From Daucus carota subsp. sativus (taxonomy: Eukaryota > Streptophyta > Magnoliopsida > Apiales > Apiaceae), in the NCBI RefSeq assembly GCF_001625215.2, contig NC_030383.2, forward strand, positions 54,184,380 to 54,248,379: a stretch of 64,000 nt of DNA. Reading direction: 5' to 3'. Positions 23,482 through 39,431 of the stretch are shown here, in pieces (within the stretch, counting starts at the first letter, position 1; each line of letters opens with the position of its first letter). The notes below the pieces were generated by a model, which searched no databases, was not told the DNA's origin, and saw only the letters and a program-made list of their open reading frames with translations. A program made the translations under genes and the position numbers.

Positions 23482-26397
23482 CTAGTTCACCCTCGGCGTG
23501 GCCCATTCCACATGAAGAATTAGATTGTCATAACCATAACCATTCAACTTCATAATTGCTCTCTCTGCATCTTCCTTGCTCACAAAGTTAACAAAGCCGA
23601 AACCCCTGCTTACCCCCGTCTTCTGATCAATTGCAACATATACACGACTTACTGGGCCAAATGTGCGGAATAGCTCAAGCAAGTCAGGCTCTCTAGTGTC
23701 TTCGGATAAGTTGGTGACCCGAACTGAGTTCTCCTCATTCCGGCGTCTCATATCTGGCACTGCTGGTCTCTCTGCACCAGCTCTCAAGCTTGGAGGAACA
23801 TAAGTTCCCTTTGTGGCGCCAGTAGGCATTGGTACATCAGAGATTGGTGGTTTGTCAACAAAGGCATCAGTCTGCGGAGCAAGATCTTTGTAGGGGCATC
23901 TAGATGTCCAGTGATCACCTTTTTTGCCACATGTTCGGCACAACATAAGAACTGCTCCTTTTCCAAGCTGTGCCAAGGAATCTCCAGACACCTTGCCTTC
24001 ATCTGGTTTAGAACCTGTTGACAAATCACAATAAAATATATTTATAACATCAACTCAACTTCTACATATCCCAATAAGACAATTTATTGGATGTATTCTA
24101 CATTAAAAACGGTGAGTTCTACACAAATTACACGTGCCACTCTGTTTAGCCTGATTTAGATTGAGGGATCCTAATCTCAAAGATTTGCCTCCAACAAATT
24201 GACTGTCTACCAACAAAATTTTTTCAGTTTGTACATGCCATTGGTACGGATGGTGCAAAAGCATGGTATATTAGGTCCAAATCATAGATCTACTAAGTCG
24301 TGTATTTAGAAAATAAGTTAGTCCCCTAATACTTGTTACATAATTCAATTGTAATTGAATTTGCCATTCATATCATCTACGTCCTTGTCTAATCATAGGC
24401 AAATATAAATTCTTTGTGGTAATTGGACATCTGAGCCACTGAAACTCAAATGACAGGACAGACCACTTAAACTTTAACACATTGTTCCTAGAAATAGAGC
24501 TAAAAACGGGACATCCTTCTTCTGAGGATGAAATGAGGAGTGCATCAGTAAATCAGTCAAGTTGTTAAAAACTGAACTGATTTTCATACCCAGTCAATAT
24601 AAATGCTAATTAAATGACCATGCTGAGAATCACTTTTGCAAACTGCTGTCTTTGTAAGATATTGATGATTTTGCTAAAGAAATAATAGTAATAATGATGA
24701 TAATAATCAGTCTACTAGTTACTTGAAGTTTAATGAGAATCCAGAAGCACTATTCACCAACTATAAGGGCGAGACTAAAAAACTGGATTCATGTTCCTAG
24801 ACAGCCTGAACGAAGTGGAGATTATTGTTATTAACTAAACAGCTTGTCCTTGCATGTCGTGATTCAATGATTCCTAAAAGAACTTCAATTCCATTAGCCA
24901 AGTCATAGTTTTGAAATATTTCTGCCAGAGATGGTGAAAATAGATAGTAAACTTGCAAGCATCTAAACTGGAAGCCAAAGCCCAAATCTGGTCACATTGT
25001 GCTCTCACTTCCAAAACCTACAAAAACTTTACTGGCTAAACCACCAACAAAATCCACCTGGAATCTTCCTTCCAGTAGGTCTCTACTTGTCACTGATCCC
25101 CTCTATATCTTCTGGTGATTCCCTTTTGGTCCCTACTAGCTCTATCATCTGTTCTGACTTGTCCATGTGCTTACAACACCTTGGCTCAACTTGGCATCAT
25201 GATAGGTATGATGGGTTAACCGAGTTAATTGATCATCGTCAAATTCATTACAGTCTCAGATTTCATTTGGTAACGTCGGCTCACGCTTGCTCTATTTTAC
25301 TTTGAATTTTAGTACTAATTATTATAGTTCAAATCAAACCGCATCATTTGTGATCATTTTCACTGTAGGTAGATTAATGGAAAGAAATATATACATTTTT
25401 AGTGGCATGAAAATGTTCTGCAAGTAATTAAAAGAAAATGGAGCAGATGATATGTTGAAAACACAAAGGGCAAACCAAACACAAAACCTTAACATCACTA
25501 CCACAAAGATGATAACCAGCATGCCAAAACAGCGCACCAATCAAAGTATTAATTCTCTAATCTGATTATAATCACATCATAAATCCACAAATCATATCTT
25601 TATTACCTCATACTTAGTAGCTCATCTCTTGTCCCCATAAGTTCACAAGTTAGTAACACAACACAAAAACCAACACTTCATCAAACAGTACATCCACAAT
25701 ACCACTAACATAAATCACCTATTCTAATCCAAATTAACATAAACACAAAACAAAAACAACACATACTCCAAAATCACATATAAATAACTAAAAACAAAAA
25801 ACATTTAACACAAAATCCCCATAATGTAACACAAAAAACAACTCTTCATCGCACACAGAAACCAAACCAAACATATCCGGTATATCCCGCGAACATTACA
25901 TCACACATCACCATTCCATCACACACAATATCTACAAATACCATACATCAACACAAACACAAACACATAAAATTAAGAATAAATATAACAAAATATACAA
26001 ACACAAATAATAAAAACAAAACACACAAACCAGGAGGTCTAGGACGTTCAAGAGAGATTTCTTCAGTGGAAACCATAGTAAGCCTAGCACCAACATCCTC
26101 CCTCACGGCATCACCAAACTTGGGCCATGATCGCCTCTCCACGGCCCGTTTGCTCAAACGGGCCTTGGCCAGCTTTCTTACACGTGTTGTCGTAGTGATC
26201 TTTATTTTATTACCATCATCATTAAACTTATATTCGATCACCTTTTTGATCCCGTTTTCATCGGGCCCGATCACTTGTTTCGGTGGTAACAAAAAGTCCA
26301 GGTCCTCGCCGTCGTCTTCGTCGAGCTCGCCCCATCGGAGCTTCCCGGGCTGGTGGTTCGGAGCTGAATCGGGCCTGTCGAACGCCATTGATTGCAT
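23482..26397 (-). CDS. EIF3G: Eukaryotic translation initiation factor 3 subunit G
   Basis: Two exons (26031-26397 and 23482-24014) join in frame across a 2,016-bp GT-AG intron, giving 299 aa. A second ATG three codons in (26388) may be the true start. The N-terminus (KLRWGELDEDDGEDLDFLLPP) is the eIF3g N-terminal domain. A zinc-finger-like C-x2-C-x5-H-x4-C lies at about 148-162 (CRTCGKKGDHWTSRC). A C-terminal RRM (about 219-299) has RNP1 in SRGFGFVNF. Length and domain order are those of plant eIF3G. This subunit binds RNA in the 43S initiation complex and acts in scanning and reinitiation in the cytosol. No defects seen. Confidence 0.95.
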
Positions 26398-27480
26398 TGG
26401 TGAAATGAACAGGCCAGAGAGATGTATACGTGTGTTTATGTTGTTCGTCTAGTTATGTACTTGTGTTTGTGTGTGATGATTTGATCAGGGAATAAAATTT
26501 TATTATTGTCGATAAACAATTTTTGTTAGAATTTATTAGTTGTTTAATTATAGAAAAGAGCAAAGTGGTTCCATGTCAAATCTATTCACAAGTAAAAAAA
26601 ATCAAAGGTAGGTTGTGAGGCATGGGAAATTATGTGCATCCATACTTGTTATTTTGATGTAATGATCGGATTCTTTTTCTCCAGAGTTCTAGAGTTTTCT
26701 TAGAGATGTTTGTGCCTGGCGTGCGTATTATATAATTTTAAGTTGTTTTCGTGTTTTTTCTCAAAAAAAAAGTTGTTTTCGTGTTTAATATATTTTCTAA
26801 CGAGAGTCATTTCTTTGAAATTTAAAAAGTTTTGAGAAAACTTTAAAGATGTGGGTGATATTTAAAATTTTTCCAAATAAATTATATAAATTATTATTAT
26901 GCTTTATGATTTATGCAGAGTACGTTAACATTATTATTATTATTATGTTAGATAATAATATAATATCTAAAAGGAAGGTTCTGCTCTCATCGTTTTTCGG
27001 AAAAAACTATTTTGATTTAAATTTCTATCTTATTAATATATATTTATACATTGAAATAATAATTTAAGTTCAAATTTTTCTTTAAAAGTCGGTGTGAGAG
27101 GGTGTATGGCAAATATTTTAAAAGCTAATATATTGATCATTAATGTATTTGGATGATGGGTTCGGTTCATGACAATAATATGATATAACATGGTTGTAGT
27201 CAAGAGAAAATCTTAAAACCTGCACAATCCCACATTTTAGATAGATTTTCAGGAATTAAATCTAAATAATGTTGTTGTTGTTTTTGCATCGTTATGTTTG
27301 TTCAGAAATAATTTCAAATCAATAATACATAAACACGACATTTTTTGCATGTTCAAATCTTAAAACCTTATTTAATACTGAAACAAAGCTAAAGGTTTTA
27401 AGGGTTATACTTATACATCAACGGTCCAGGTCCCTGGCATATATAATTGCCAAGGACCGTTTAAGTAACATATAGGTTCT
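26398..27480. other. Intergenic: eIF3G promoter side
   Basis: Contains the 5' leader and promoter of eIF3G (minus strand) near 26400-26600, without a clear TATA box. A short ATT repeat lies at about 26927-26947. No other gene. Confidence 0.45.
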
Positions 27481-27481
27481 C

Positions 27482-27669
27482 GACCGTTGGATGAATATCT
27501 AACAGTCAGGATTAAAACAAAATTTTAACATGTTTAAGCGTTGTATGGGGACATCTTCATACAACGGTTAAAAAGCGTTGTACATGAGAATCCATGTACA
27601 GCATTTAAAAAGCGTTGTATATGTTAAATTTTGTTTTAATTCTGACCGCTGGATGAATATCCAGCGGTC
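27482..27669. mobile_element. Small fold-back MITE
   Basis: Two ~48-bp arms are inverted copies: GACCGTTGGATGAATAT... at 27482 and ...ATATCCAGCGGTC ending at 27669. The middle contains three gcgttgta phrases. Non-coding; no clear target duplication. Confidence 0.55.
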
Positions 27670-27990
27670 TAGATACTGTTTGTTATTTAAGAACTCTATG
27701 ATATATGAATGCCCACAAATTAGGACCCTAAATGAAAGATGACCGATATAACATATTATTGATAAATCACATCACCCGCGCTGTCCAATCGTGCTCAAAG
27801 ATGATTAATGATCATAAAATATTATCCTAAAAGGAAATTTTTTATGTCATCTAAAATTAATTATGATGGAACATTGTCCTAAAAAGATATTATCCTACCA
27901 AAGACGATTCAAATCTGATATATTTGACCCTAATACCTTTTAAGAATAAAAATTACTCGGAAAAAAGTGGACAATTAGACATCGTCACAT

Positions 27991-27998
27991 TATAAATA
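27991..27998 (+). promoter_or_regulatory. Candidate TATA box of GDP-mannose pyrophosphorylase gene
   Basis: TATAAATA at 27991, about 30 bp before a plausible first leader exon (about 28022-28163). That exon ends at a GTATGT donor. The matching acceptor may be at 31580, 21 nt before the start codon, which would make a 3.4-kb leader intron. Inferred from consensus sites only. Confidence 0.4.
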
Positions 27999-28163
27999 AA
28001 TCTATTAGAAAAGTGAATCTTTGATATCAAGAATTCCTGCAGCAGCATAGATACATTACCTACAACAGCGTTGGAGTTGGATAAAGACTCATTCATATGT
28101 TCTGCATAAATCTTTCCTGATTCTGCTTCAACTCCTCTTGTCTTTCACTTCATCTCAACTCAT

Positions 28164-31100
28164 GTATGTCTCATTGTTTTCTATACAATCTCATTGCTTT
28201 TGTTTTCATTCTTAATAATTCTGTCTGTATTACTGTATACCATTTGTTTTCATATGTTCTAGCTTAATTTTACGATGTAGTTGCTAAGGTATCTTGATTA
28301 CTAGTGATCATGTGTGTTATATTTTTCGACAGACTTGAATCAATTACAATGCAATTTATGGAGCTCTTTTCTTGAATTTTTTTTCTGTGTGGATCCTAAT
28401 GAATTAACTCGGAAAACTGCTTGCTTTCATTCGAGCTTTAATCACTAATATAGACTAAAAGTAGGAAACAACAATGTGCTGTTTAAAAATTTGTAACCAG
28501 TGATGCACGGTTTTATAAAATTAGGAACCATATACCAATGGTGTGGTTTCGAATTTAAGACCAATTACATTGGATCTTAGGAATTGGGACTAGCCTTGAT
28601 ATCACAATAATTATACATTTACTGTTTTCCGAGAGACTAACCATGTTTTTGATGCCCAATGTTGTGTGAATATACAGTTAAACAAGTACAGCATGATATA
28701 ACATTATCTGGATGATCTTTGAAGGGTTGTGCAGGTTTACATGTTTAGTATTTACACTCTGCCAATGTAGAGCTTTATGTTGTTCGTAAAGATATTATTA
28801 CAGGGCTTTGTGAGAGCCTTCGTAGATAGATTCTGCCTTTGGTTATACTTACAATTTACAAACATATGTAAATAAATTAATAAGGGATTATGTATATAAA
28901 AAAGATTAGTGCTGTTCAGTGTTAATCAGTTCAGTTTCCTGTAAGAGCCACAACCCAACCAAATAAATACAGATTTTTGAAATCAAAAAGTGAAACCAAA
29001 CCAATAACCAATGTTGCGGTTTTTACCTTTATGGTCCATTTATGCTCATCTCTAAGTCAGAGTATAAAACCAAGAGAGGGCACAATCAACTCAGGAAAAA
29101 ACAAATCAATCTTATGGATAAGAAGGTTTTGGCGAAAGAAGTTCTTTGTAATACTTGTCCAAATTCTAATTTTGTGTTTGGTTAGATGAATGAAATTGGA
29201 GTGAATGGATCGAACTTTGAACTATATTATTGGTAAATGTTCAAGATTCCCATTTCTTTCCTAGTAAGTAGTTACCTATACTAGAACTCAAGACTCCAAT
29301 TTGAGAAGGAATTTTCCAATCTCCATCATACCTATTTTCATCACATATTTCTTCATAGAAAATTTGCATTTCTTCCCGAATCTTCCCTCCTACCTCAATT
29401 GTTTTCCTTTAATATCATCTGTTCCATTTCTTTCCATTCTTTGCAACTAAACATGATATAAAGGGTCAATCCCATGGCAAGCAAATTCAGCTACTCAGTT
29501 TCACTGCAAATATCGGTGAGATTTGGTACTTGACCTAAAAATTAGGAAAAAGTCCCAATATGTCTTTGCTACTGGTTGTAACTTCCTGTTAGAGAGGAAT
29601 AGGCCATGAGACGATGTTTCTATTCAATAGACATTATGTTCTGTTAAATATTAAACTACATATCTTTTTGTTTTTTGCTAGGTATTGAAAATCTTTCTTC
29701 TCATATGAAAAAGATTACTAATGAAATTTAGCATTTTGCAACGATAGAAAATCGAGCCTCTTAAAGTTCAGCAACTGACAATTTTTGAGAAACATTTTGA
29801 AGATACCATGTCACAATTACATAATCAATTATTGCAACTTTGTTAGATCAATACATACTTAACAGTGGCCGAGCCAGAAATTTGGTCAAGAAGGGTTACA
29901 TTTCTGGTTGCGCTTTTAAATGGCACACTGCTCCGCTATGATACCTGGACTCGGGTATGAGTGTCAGACACGGGTGCGGATCCAAGAGTTGGATTCTCAG
30001 TTTTAAAATAATTAGGATTCTTGGATATGGATCCGAAATTAGACACGGGTGCTGGGACTCGGCACGTAACCTTAATGCAAGTAAAACCTTACATAGATGA
30101 ATTTATTGTGCATGTATAGAAATAGTGTCTATAACACATAAATCACAAAACACTTCATTATATATGTTAAATTTTAGCACAAAATCAATATAATAACATA
30201 GTAACAATTCATTCATGGACCTTGCTCTATGTATATAAGTGGTAACAAGACCTTAACTTTAATTTTGAACTGGGACGCCACAAGGTGAAGTGTCCAGTTT
30301 TAATAAGAAGGATCCGACTCAGATCCCGTACCCACACCCATGTCATGTTCGGTGGACACAATTATAAGGTCAAAAATGGAGAGTCCGGGTAGTGTAGCTG
30401 CACCGTTTATAGAATATATGTTCAGTGTTGATCTTAACATTAGTTTAGCATATGCAAAGAACAACACTTTTAACACCAACTATGAATAGATCTTCAAAGA
30501 AGTCTATCATAATCTTTAGTCATTATGCACAAAAGAAAGGTATTTTTAAAAGAGGGCTCATCAAGAAAAGTAGGCACTGAATAACATACTTGTGTCCGCA
30601 CAAAAATTGATTAACAACAATTCCTCTTTTAATACTTGAATGTAGATATCATTTGATTCAAAATTTGCATGGGGCTTTCTTGTTTGTCAATACTTCAATT
30701 GATTAGTCTTAAAACTTTAGCGCTAAATTTTGTGCAATATCATGTCTAGTATCCACGTATTAAATTTTCTAGTTTTAGTTATCGAATTGTATTTTCTCTA
30801 CAAAGAGTAAATCTGTGCGTAAGATTTGAAATCACAAATTAAGGTCTATAGCAAGTATTCCTAATTTGATGCATTAGGCCAAACTATAATTCATAATATT
30901 GAAAACACACATGTTTTGTTATATATTTCTCAGTAGATACTTTAGACAAAACTTGAATGCATTAGTCTCTAACATTATTTTTTGCACTTTAACCATCACT
31001 GATGTTATTATGAATTTACACCGTTTATTAGAGATTTCCATTCAGGGAGTCAAACAGTAAAAGTATCTACCTCAAAAAGGAATAATTAAATGCAGCCAGA

Positions 31101-31580
31101 TATTGAAGCAATATCTGTGTTTAAAATGGTTAAACTGATAAATTATTACTTTAGTTGCTCTTGTCATCAGAACCAGGCTGTTACATAGCTGGACTTTGTT
31201 TATTTTTCCCAGCTCAACTTTCTGGACAGTTTTTTTCAATATTATGGCCTTATTCGCTCAATTCAGGACGCGTGTCCTATACTGCTGCTGTTTCTGCGTG
31301 ACACGACTTTACACCTTTAGTACTTGTATTCCTTCCTCACTATCTCCCAAGTTGCTTTTACTTACTTTCTGTCAATCGCAGTTTCTCTCGAAATTTATCC
31401 TTTGAATCAGTAAGCACTAAACATTATCTTCACATGTAGATGTCAATTTAGAGTTCTGCTATTGTACATTTCTTCTGATTACATATGCTGTGATGAAACA
31501 CTTTGCTTCCAATGCTTTAGATAATAAGCCTTTTCATATTTTAAATGTGATCGATTTCTAATTATTTATGTATTATGCAG
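28164..31580. other. Probable 5'-leader intron; non-coding
   Basis: No coding sequence recognised. Part of it (about 29935-30400) holds repeats of the type gtgtcagacacgggt, which resemble a repeat near 61270-61480. Confidence 0.4.
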
Positions 31581-31586
31581 TACTAA

Positions 31587-34228
<2,642 letters not shown>

Positions 34229-34756
34229 AAATGCTCAAGTTGGTTCTACTAAGTTATCATGTTTATCAAGTAAGATGTGAATGTTCAGGGTTTTCTTCTT
34301 ACCATGTACTCTTTTCAAGTGTTAAATTTTCTGTCTCTAGCAAGGTTTCAAACTTTTACTATATAAAGTTACTGTTGACTGTATAATGAATCTGCATTTA
34401 GTTTATGACAAAATCAGTGATGCACAATTCAGCATAATATCCCTTGTTTTGTGGCCTAAACTGCGCACTTCTGTTGTTTTCTTCTGCACAGTTCAGTACT
34501 AGCATACAAATGAAATTGCCACAATTTTATTGGCACTTCAAACTATAAATTTGCATCTCAACTACACATGGTATTTTTTTACAAATACGAAGTAAGGAGT
34601 GCATATCCAAAATACATGTTCGGCAAATGCACATCTCCAGATGACGAAATTTGAGTATCTCTGTGCAGAAGTGCAAGTACTCCTCTCTCTTTTCCGGTTC
34701 TAACAGACACATATATTATGTCCATTCTCTTTGATATAATCAACATTTGATCAATA
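34229..34756. other. 3' flank of GMPP pseudogene
   Basis: Non-coding; presumably the former 3' UTR. Nothing else recognised. Confidence 0.5.
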
Positions 34757-34998
34757 TACAGGGTGTCCAGAAACATTGTTTACACAAACATTGTTTACAC
34801 ACAAGAAATCAGTTTGCCCTCACCCTCAAGCTCTTCCTTTAGTGGTATCGTCCTCGACCCCTTTACGGGAGGTTGAGAGTGTTAAAGGCAAAACTTAGTC
34901 CCGGAAAACAACTTGGTACCTGTGCGAAGAAACAAACATGTTAACATGTTACTAAAAGAAGTATCAGTTGCATGTTCCATAAGAAAATGAAATGGATG

Positions 34999-36810
34999 TT
35001 ACCAATATACATGAACAATGCATAGATGAGTCAGATGGTTATTAGGATTGTTTCTATCAACGGAAGCCAACATCCACAATATTACATAAGAAGAAATAAC
35101 AAGGAGGAATGATATAAAGACCAGGGCCATTAAAATTTCAAACATATTGCATCCAAGTTTCCGATCTCTCTTGCAGAGATTAGAATCTATGACAAAAAGA
35201 ATCATCACTCCTGTGAGTCTGCTGATGAGGATGCAGCTCCTAGTGAAATAAACAGAACAGATGTAACCTACATACAGAAAGTAAAAAAAAAAATGAAAAT
35301 TATGTAAGGATGCAGTAATCTAATTATTTTAAGAATATACAAGATCATTGTAATATATATGTATCTAAAAAACTCAGTGAAGTTAATCATTCATAAGGCA
35401 TGTTAATGAGTGCAGCTATGAATCACTTAAAAAGTGATGTAAATGGAAGAAAGTTCTCCTCCGTGGAAGGATTTCGTCAAAACATGTTACAAAAAATTAA
35501 TTTGAAAAAAGGGAAAATATTGCAGGCATTTCAGATAGTGCAATAGTTGCAGCCAACCTCTATCATTAGAACAGTCAACTGTGGGGCTTCTTAGAACTCT
35601 AATAGAAATTCCTTGATTATAGTAATTGTGTCTATGTTGCTTTGTTTACAGCACCATAATGCTCAAGTATGAGTGAAACTGCAACTACAATAATGAGAAT
35701 TCATGACCTGCAATACCTACCCAATCACCAACAACAAAGAGGCTCACTAGTATAAGAGCTTGCCGTCCTCTCTTCAACCTCAAAGCGTGACTATCAAAGC
35801 ATGCAGGTCCAGAACTCCAAAGAGCTTGAAGACCCATTGATGCAATTAGGTAGCTGAAACCAAATAACTAACAAGTAAAACTTTGCAATTAGTTAATAAT
35901 TAATACACGAGGCATGGATAAACCAATCAGGTAATCACTGATATATTTCAGTGTTGAACCGCAACAAACCTAAGTTTGTTGATGGCAAGGAGAACATTCC
36001 CACTATTCCCCGCTACTCGGTGATACATACAGAAAGGGTCCATTCAACACTGTGTTACTCTCCAGTCAGCTATATTCAACTTAATAAGATACAATTACAC
36101 AAATTCCTAACCCCACTCATCCTGTCATGCACCTCTAGTTTTTCCGCCACTCAAGTTACGTTGCCAAATGCCAACAAACAACATAATAACTATTAACTGT
36201 TTTAACTTTTAAACATGACATAATACAGGCACCCACCGGTGGCACTACAATTTTATTAAATCAACTCTCAGAGCTCGGTCTCAACATTTTGCAAAATAGC
36301 AGTACTCATATCGATCATCCATATACAATAAGCAACACAATATCTTTACATGTTCATCTTGATTACCAACAAGAGCAGTTGTCCTGGGCCGCTGACATAT
36401 AACACACATGTAAAAGATCAAATTTACTGTATCATAGTCATTGCCCAAATACAATAAGCAACACAATAACTTGAAAGAAAAAGATCTCGCAACTTCCTTA
36501 ACATAGTACCCTCAACCCTGTTAAATATCCTTTTTCGGGTAAATTTCTGAATTTTACCAAATACATTCTTGCAAATTACGGGGTACATAGATAGCATCAT
36601 AGTATAATGTGCCCACAACCACACTAGCTGCAGTAAATTAAAACAATTACAAGAGTGAAAAAAATTGAAAAATTAGCTACAAAAGCCATAAAAATATAAG
36701 AAAGCAGTGGAAATGGAGAAACCAGAAGCAGAGGCCATTGACCCAACAAAAGCAACAGCAAATAAAAAACTGCCCACTAGCTTCCCTGGATTCCCAAACA
36801 ACTCTTTCAT
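34999..36810 (-). pseudogene. CASP-like membrane protein, decayed duplicate
   Basis: Three exon remnants match the intact copy at 39432-41431. Exon 1 (start 36808-36810) has lost one base in the GGGAAAGCTAG context and a further 18 bp, which shifts its frame. Exon 2 (about 35720-35855) is intact in frame. Exon 3 (ending near 34999) has a 6-bp gain and an 8-bp gain (ACTCACAG) that bring a stop early. The last exon still shows the fourth membrane segment in another frame. Similarity extends into both flanks (about 34757 to 37000), so this was a segmental tandem duplication, not a retrocopy. Confidence 0.85.
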
Positions 36811-37117
36811 CTCTTTACAATCTTAGTATGATTCTCTGACCCTTTTGGAAAAACCATTTTTACTGAACAAGAAATGAAACAGTAGGTACTTTTTGAACAT
36901 TTTGCGAGTAAAAGCAGGAAAATTGGGGTCATCTGCTGTATGAGTTCTGACTACCGAGTTATCAGTTTGACAGCTTGTTACTCTTGTTTTTTCCTTTTTG
37001 TTACATGTATATTTGTACATGTTTGCTCTGTTCAATGATAACAACTTTTTTGATATGAGTTAAGTCACTAAACCCCTCAAAAGTATTAATTATAACATAT
37101 CGATTTAAATGTAGAAG

Positions 37118-38911
37118 TTACCAAAACTCCCCGCAGGAACAAGTTCCATTTGTGAAATGGTGAAAACGATTATTATCCCTAACAATGATCTTTCGTCCAG
37201 TAATACTCGATGCAAGCTTCATAAAAAGGTGACAATCTCCACAAATTCTAAGATTCTTCATGATCCTTATTGGAGCACAAGAAGGCAAGCACATTAGCCC
37301 AAACGCAAGTGCTAGCTTTTCACTGTGGTGCCACAAAAGCTGCTCCTTCCTATAGTCTTCTAAGTTATGCAAGTCATGTTTAGTCTCACCTCTGTAACCA
37401 AGCTTCTTCATTTCCTCTAATAAATCCTCTAATTTACAATAAATCTCAGAGATTTGAGGATGATTCCTTTCTCCAACCATGAAAGTGTGTACCTTGTCCT
37501 TGGATGCAATCCAGCTCTTGCCTCGTTCCTTTTTTACTTCACTGTCTTTAAGTAACTTCCTTGCTGTTGCAACTTCCTCCCACCTTTTATCTGCTGCATA
37601 TATATTTGATAGCAAGACATGATTGCCTGCATTGTGAGGTTCTATCTCGAATAACTGTTTTGCAGCAACCTCTGCCAACTCAACATTCCCATAAACTCGG
37701 CATGAGGCTAATAGTGAACCCCACATGGAAGCGGTAGCATCAAAGGGCATGTCGTCTATCAGATCCTTTGCTTCATTAATTAAACCTCTCCGACCAAGAA
37801 CATCAACCATGCATGAATAGTGATAAACATTTGGTGAAACATTATGCTCCTTTGACATCATCTCAAAATACTTCCTTCCTTTTTCAACCAGACCCATATG
37901 CCCACATGCTGATAAAACTGAAACATAAGTTACTTTATTCGGCCGTAAGCACATCTGCTGCATTTTCTCAAACAAAACCATTACTTGTATGGAGCAAGCG
38001 TTTCTAGAGAAGCCAGAGATCATTGCATTCCACAGAACAACATTCTTAGATTCTGCACTTGAGAATACGGAGTAAGCTTCTCTTATGCATCCACATTTAG
38101 CATACATGTCTACAAGAGACGATACTACAAAAACATTTGCATAATAACCAGATTTATGTAACACCGCATGCACTTGGTTGCCTTCAATCAAAGCAGCCAA
38201 AGCAGCGCAAGCAGATATAACAGAAGATAATATATACTGGCTATGTTCCAAGCCAGTACCCCGTGCTCGGTGAAATAACAATATTGCTTCTTCATAAAAC
38301 TCATTCTGCACATATCCAGCAACCATTGAACTCCACATGACTTCACTTTTCTCACACATCGACTCAAAAACCAACACAGACTCCTCAATGAGATTACATT
38401 TCGCATAAACATCAACCAACGCAGTAGCCACAAACGTATTCGAATCAATCGATGCCTTGAGCGCAAAAGCATGCAGCTGCTTACACTCCAGCACAGCTGA
38501 TTTGACAGCACAAGCACAAAGAACACTTGAAACCGTAAACTCGCTAAACTCGCAAGCTGCTTCCCTTTGCATCTGCATGAAAAGTTTAAAAGCCTCACTC
38601 TCGCTTCCATTTTGCGTATACGCACCAATGATAGTATTCCAAGAAACAGGGCTTCTTTCAGGCATTTGATCAAACACCTTGCGCGCGTAATCAAGAAGCC
38701 CACATTTCGAATACATGTTTATGAGCATATTTGAAGTTGATGTGTCTGTCTCATGTCCAAACAATTCAATAATTCGAGCATGGCAAGCCGTTCCCTGCGT
38801 GATTGCCCTGTTTTCAGCACATGTTCGCACGTAATGCTGTAAACTTGATAGAACAAATGGGTTCTCATGCAAAAATCTGGATGTAGCAGCTGATAAGTTC
38901 TTAAAAAGCAT
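37118..38911 (-). CDS. DYW-class pentatricopeptide repeat (PPR) protein
   Basis: Intronless 597-aa protein. PLS-type PPR repeats run from about residue 50 to 395 (NMLINMYSKCG, SWNTIIGAYTQNG, ALVDVYAKC, SLVDMYAKCG, WNAMISGFSRN). E/E+ domains follow (about 395-500), then a DYW deaminase-like domain with the zinc and catalytic motif HSEKLA (529-534) and CGDCH (557-561). The protein ends GEFW instead of the canonical GDYW. The N-terminus is Ser/Arg/Ala-rich, consistent with an organelle-targeting peptide. DYW proteins perform C-to-U RNA editing in mitochondria or plastids; the target site cannot be read from sequence alone. It resembles the Arabidopsis protein I recall as At5g04780. It lies between the two CASP-like copies, on the same strand. 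Confidence 0.93.
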   Translation of the reverse strand: MLFKNLSAATSRFLHENPFVLSSLQHYVRTCAENRAITQGTACHARIIELFGHETDTSTSNMLINMYSKCGLLDYARKVFDQMPERSPVSWNTIIGAYTQNGSESEAFKLFMQMQREAACEFSEFTVSSVLCACAVKSAVLECKQLHAFALKASIDSNTFVATALVDVYAKCNLIEESVLVFESMCEKSEVMWSSMVAGYVQNEFYEEAILLFHRARGTGLEHSQYILSSVISACAALAALIEGNQVHAVLHKSGYYANVFVVSSLVDMYAKCGCIREAYSVFSSAESKNVVLWNAMISGFSRNACSIQVMVLFEKMQQMCLRPNKVTYVSVLSACGHMGLVEKGRKYFEMMSKEHNVSPNVYHYSCMVDVLGRRGLINEAKDLIDDMPFDATASMWGSLLASCRVYGNVELAEVAAKQLFEIEPHNAGNHVLLSNIYAADKRWEEVATARKLLKDSEVKKERGKSWIASKDKVHTFMVGERNHPQISEIYCKLEDLLEEMKKLGYRGETKHDLHNLEDYRKEQLLWHHSEKLALAFGLMCLPSCAPIRIMKNLRICGDCHLFMKLASSITGRKIIVRDNNRFHHFTNGTCSCGEFW

Positions 38912-39431
38912 ATCGTTAGAAGAGGTGTAAAATACATGTACATGGTACTTCTCACTGTCCTCTTAGAAATTTCGAAATTGTCCAAAAATAAGTTGGAAAA
39001 TTATGGTTGATAATGATATCCGTGACATGTCTATCTAGTATTAGTAACTTTTTTTTCTGAAATACTATCTTAAATTTGTCTTCCAATAAAATAATTAGAT
39101 ATATATGAACCGATTAATAAATATTTTGTTACCAGCTCGGTTGATCAGATTCTGGTCCACAAGGTGTCCAGAAACATAGCTTAGAACACTACTAACAAGC
39201 TCTTTCTCTAGTGGTATTGTACTCACCGTCTTTACAAGAGGTTGAGAGTATTAAAGGTAAAAACTTAGTGCCAGAAAACAGCTTGCTACCGGTGCAAAGA
39301 AACAAACACGTTGACATTTTACTAAAAGAAACATCAGTTGCATGTCTCATAAAGAAAAGAAAATCAATTTGTATTAATATACATGAAAACCGGATGGTTG
39401 AGTAAGATCCCATATGGTTATTAGGATTGTT

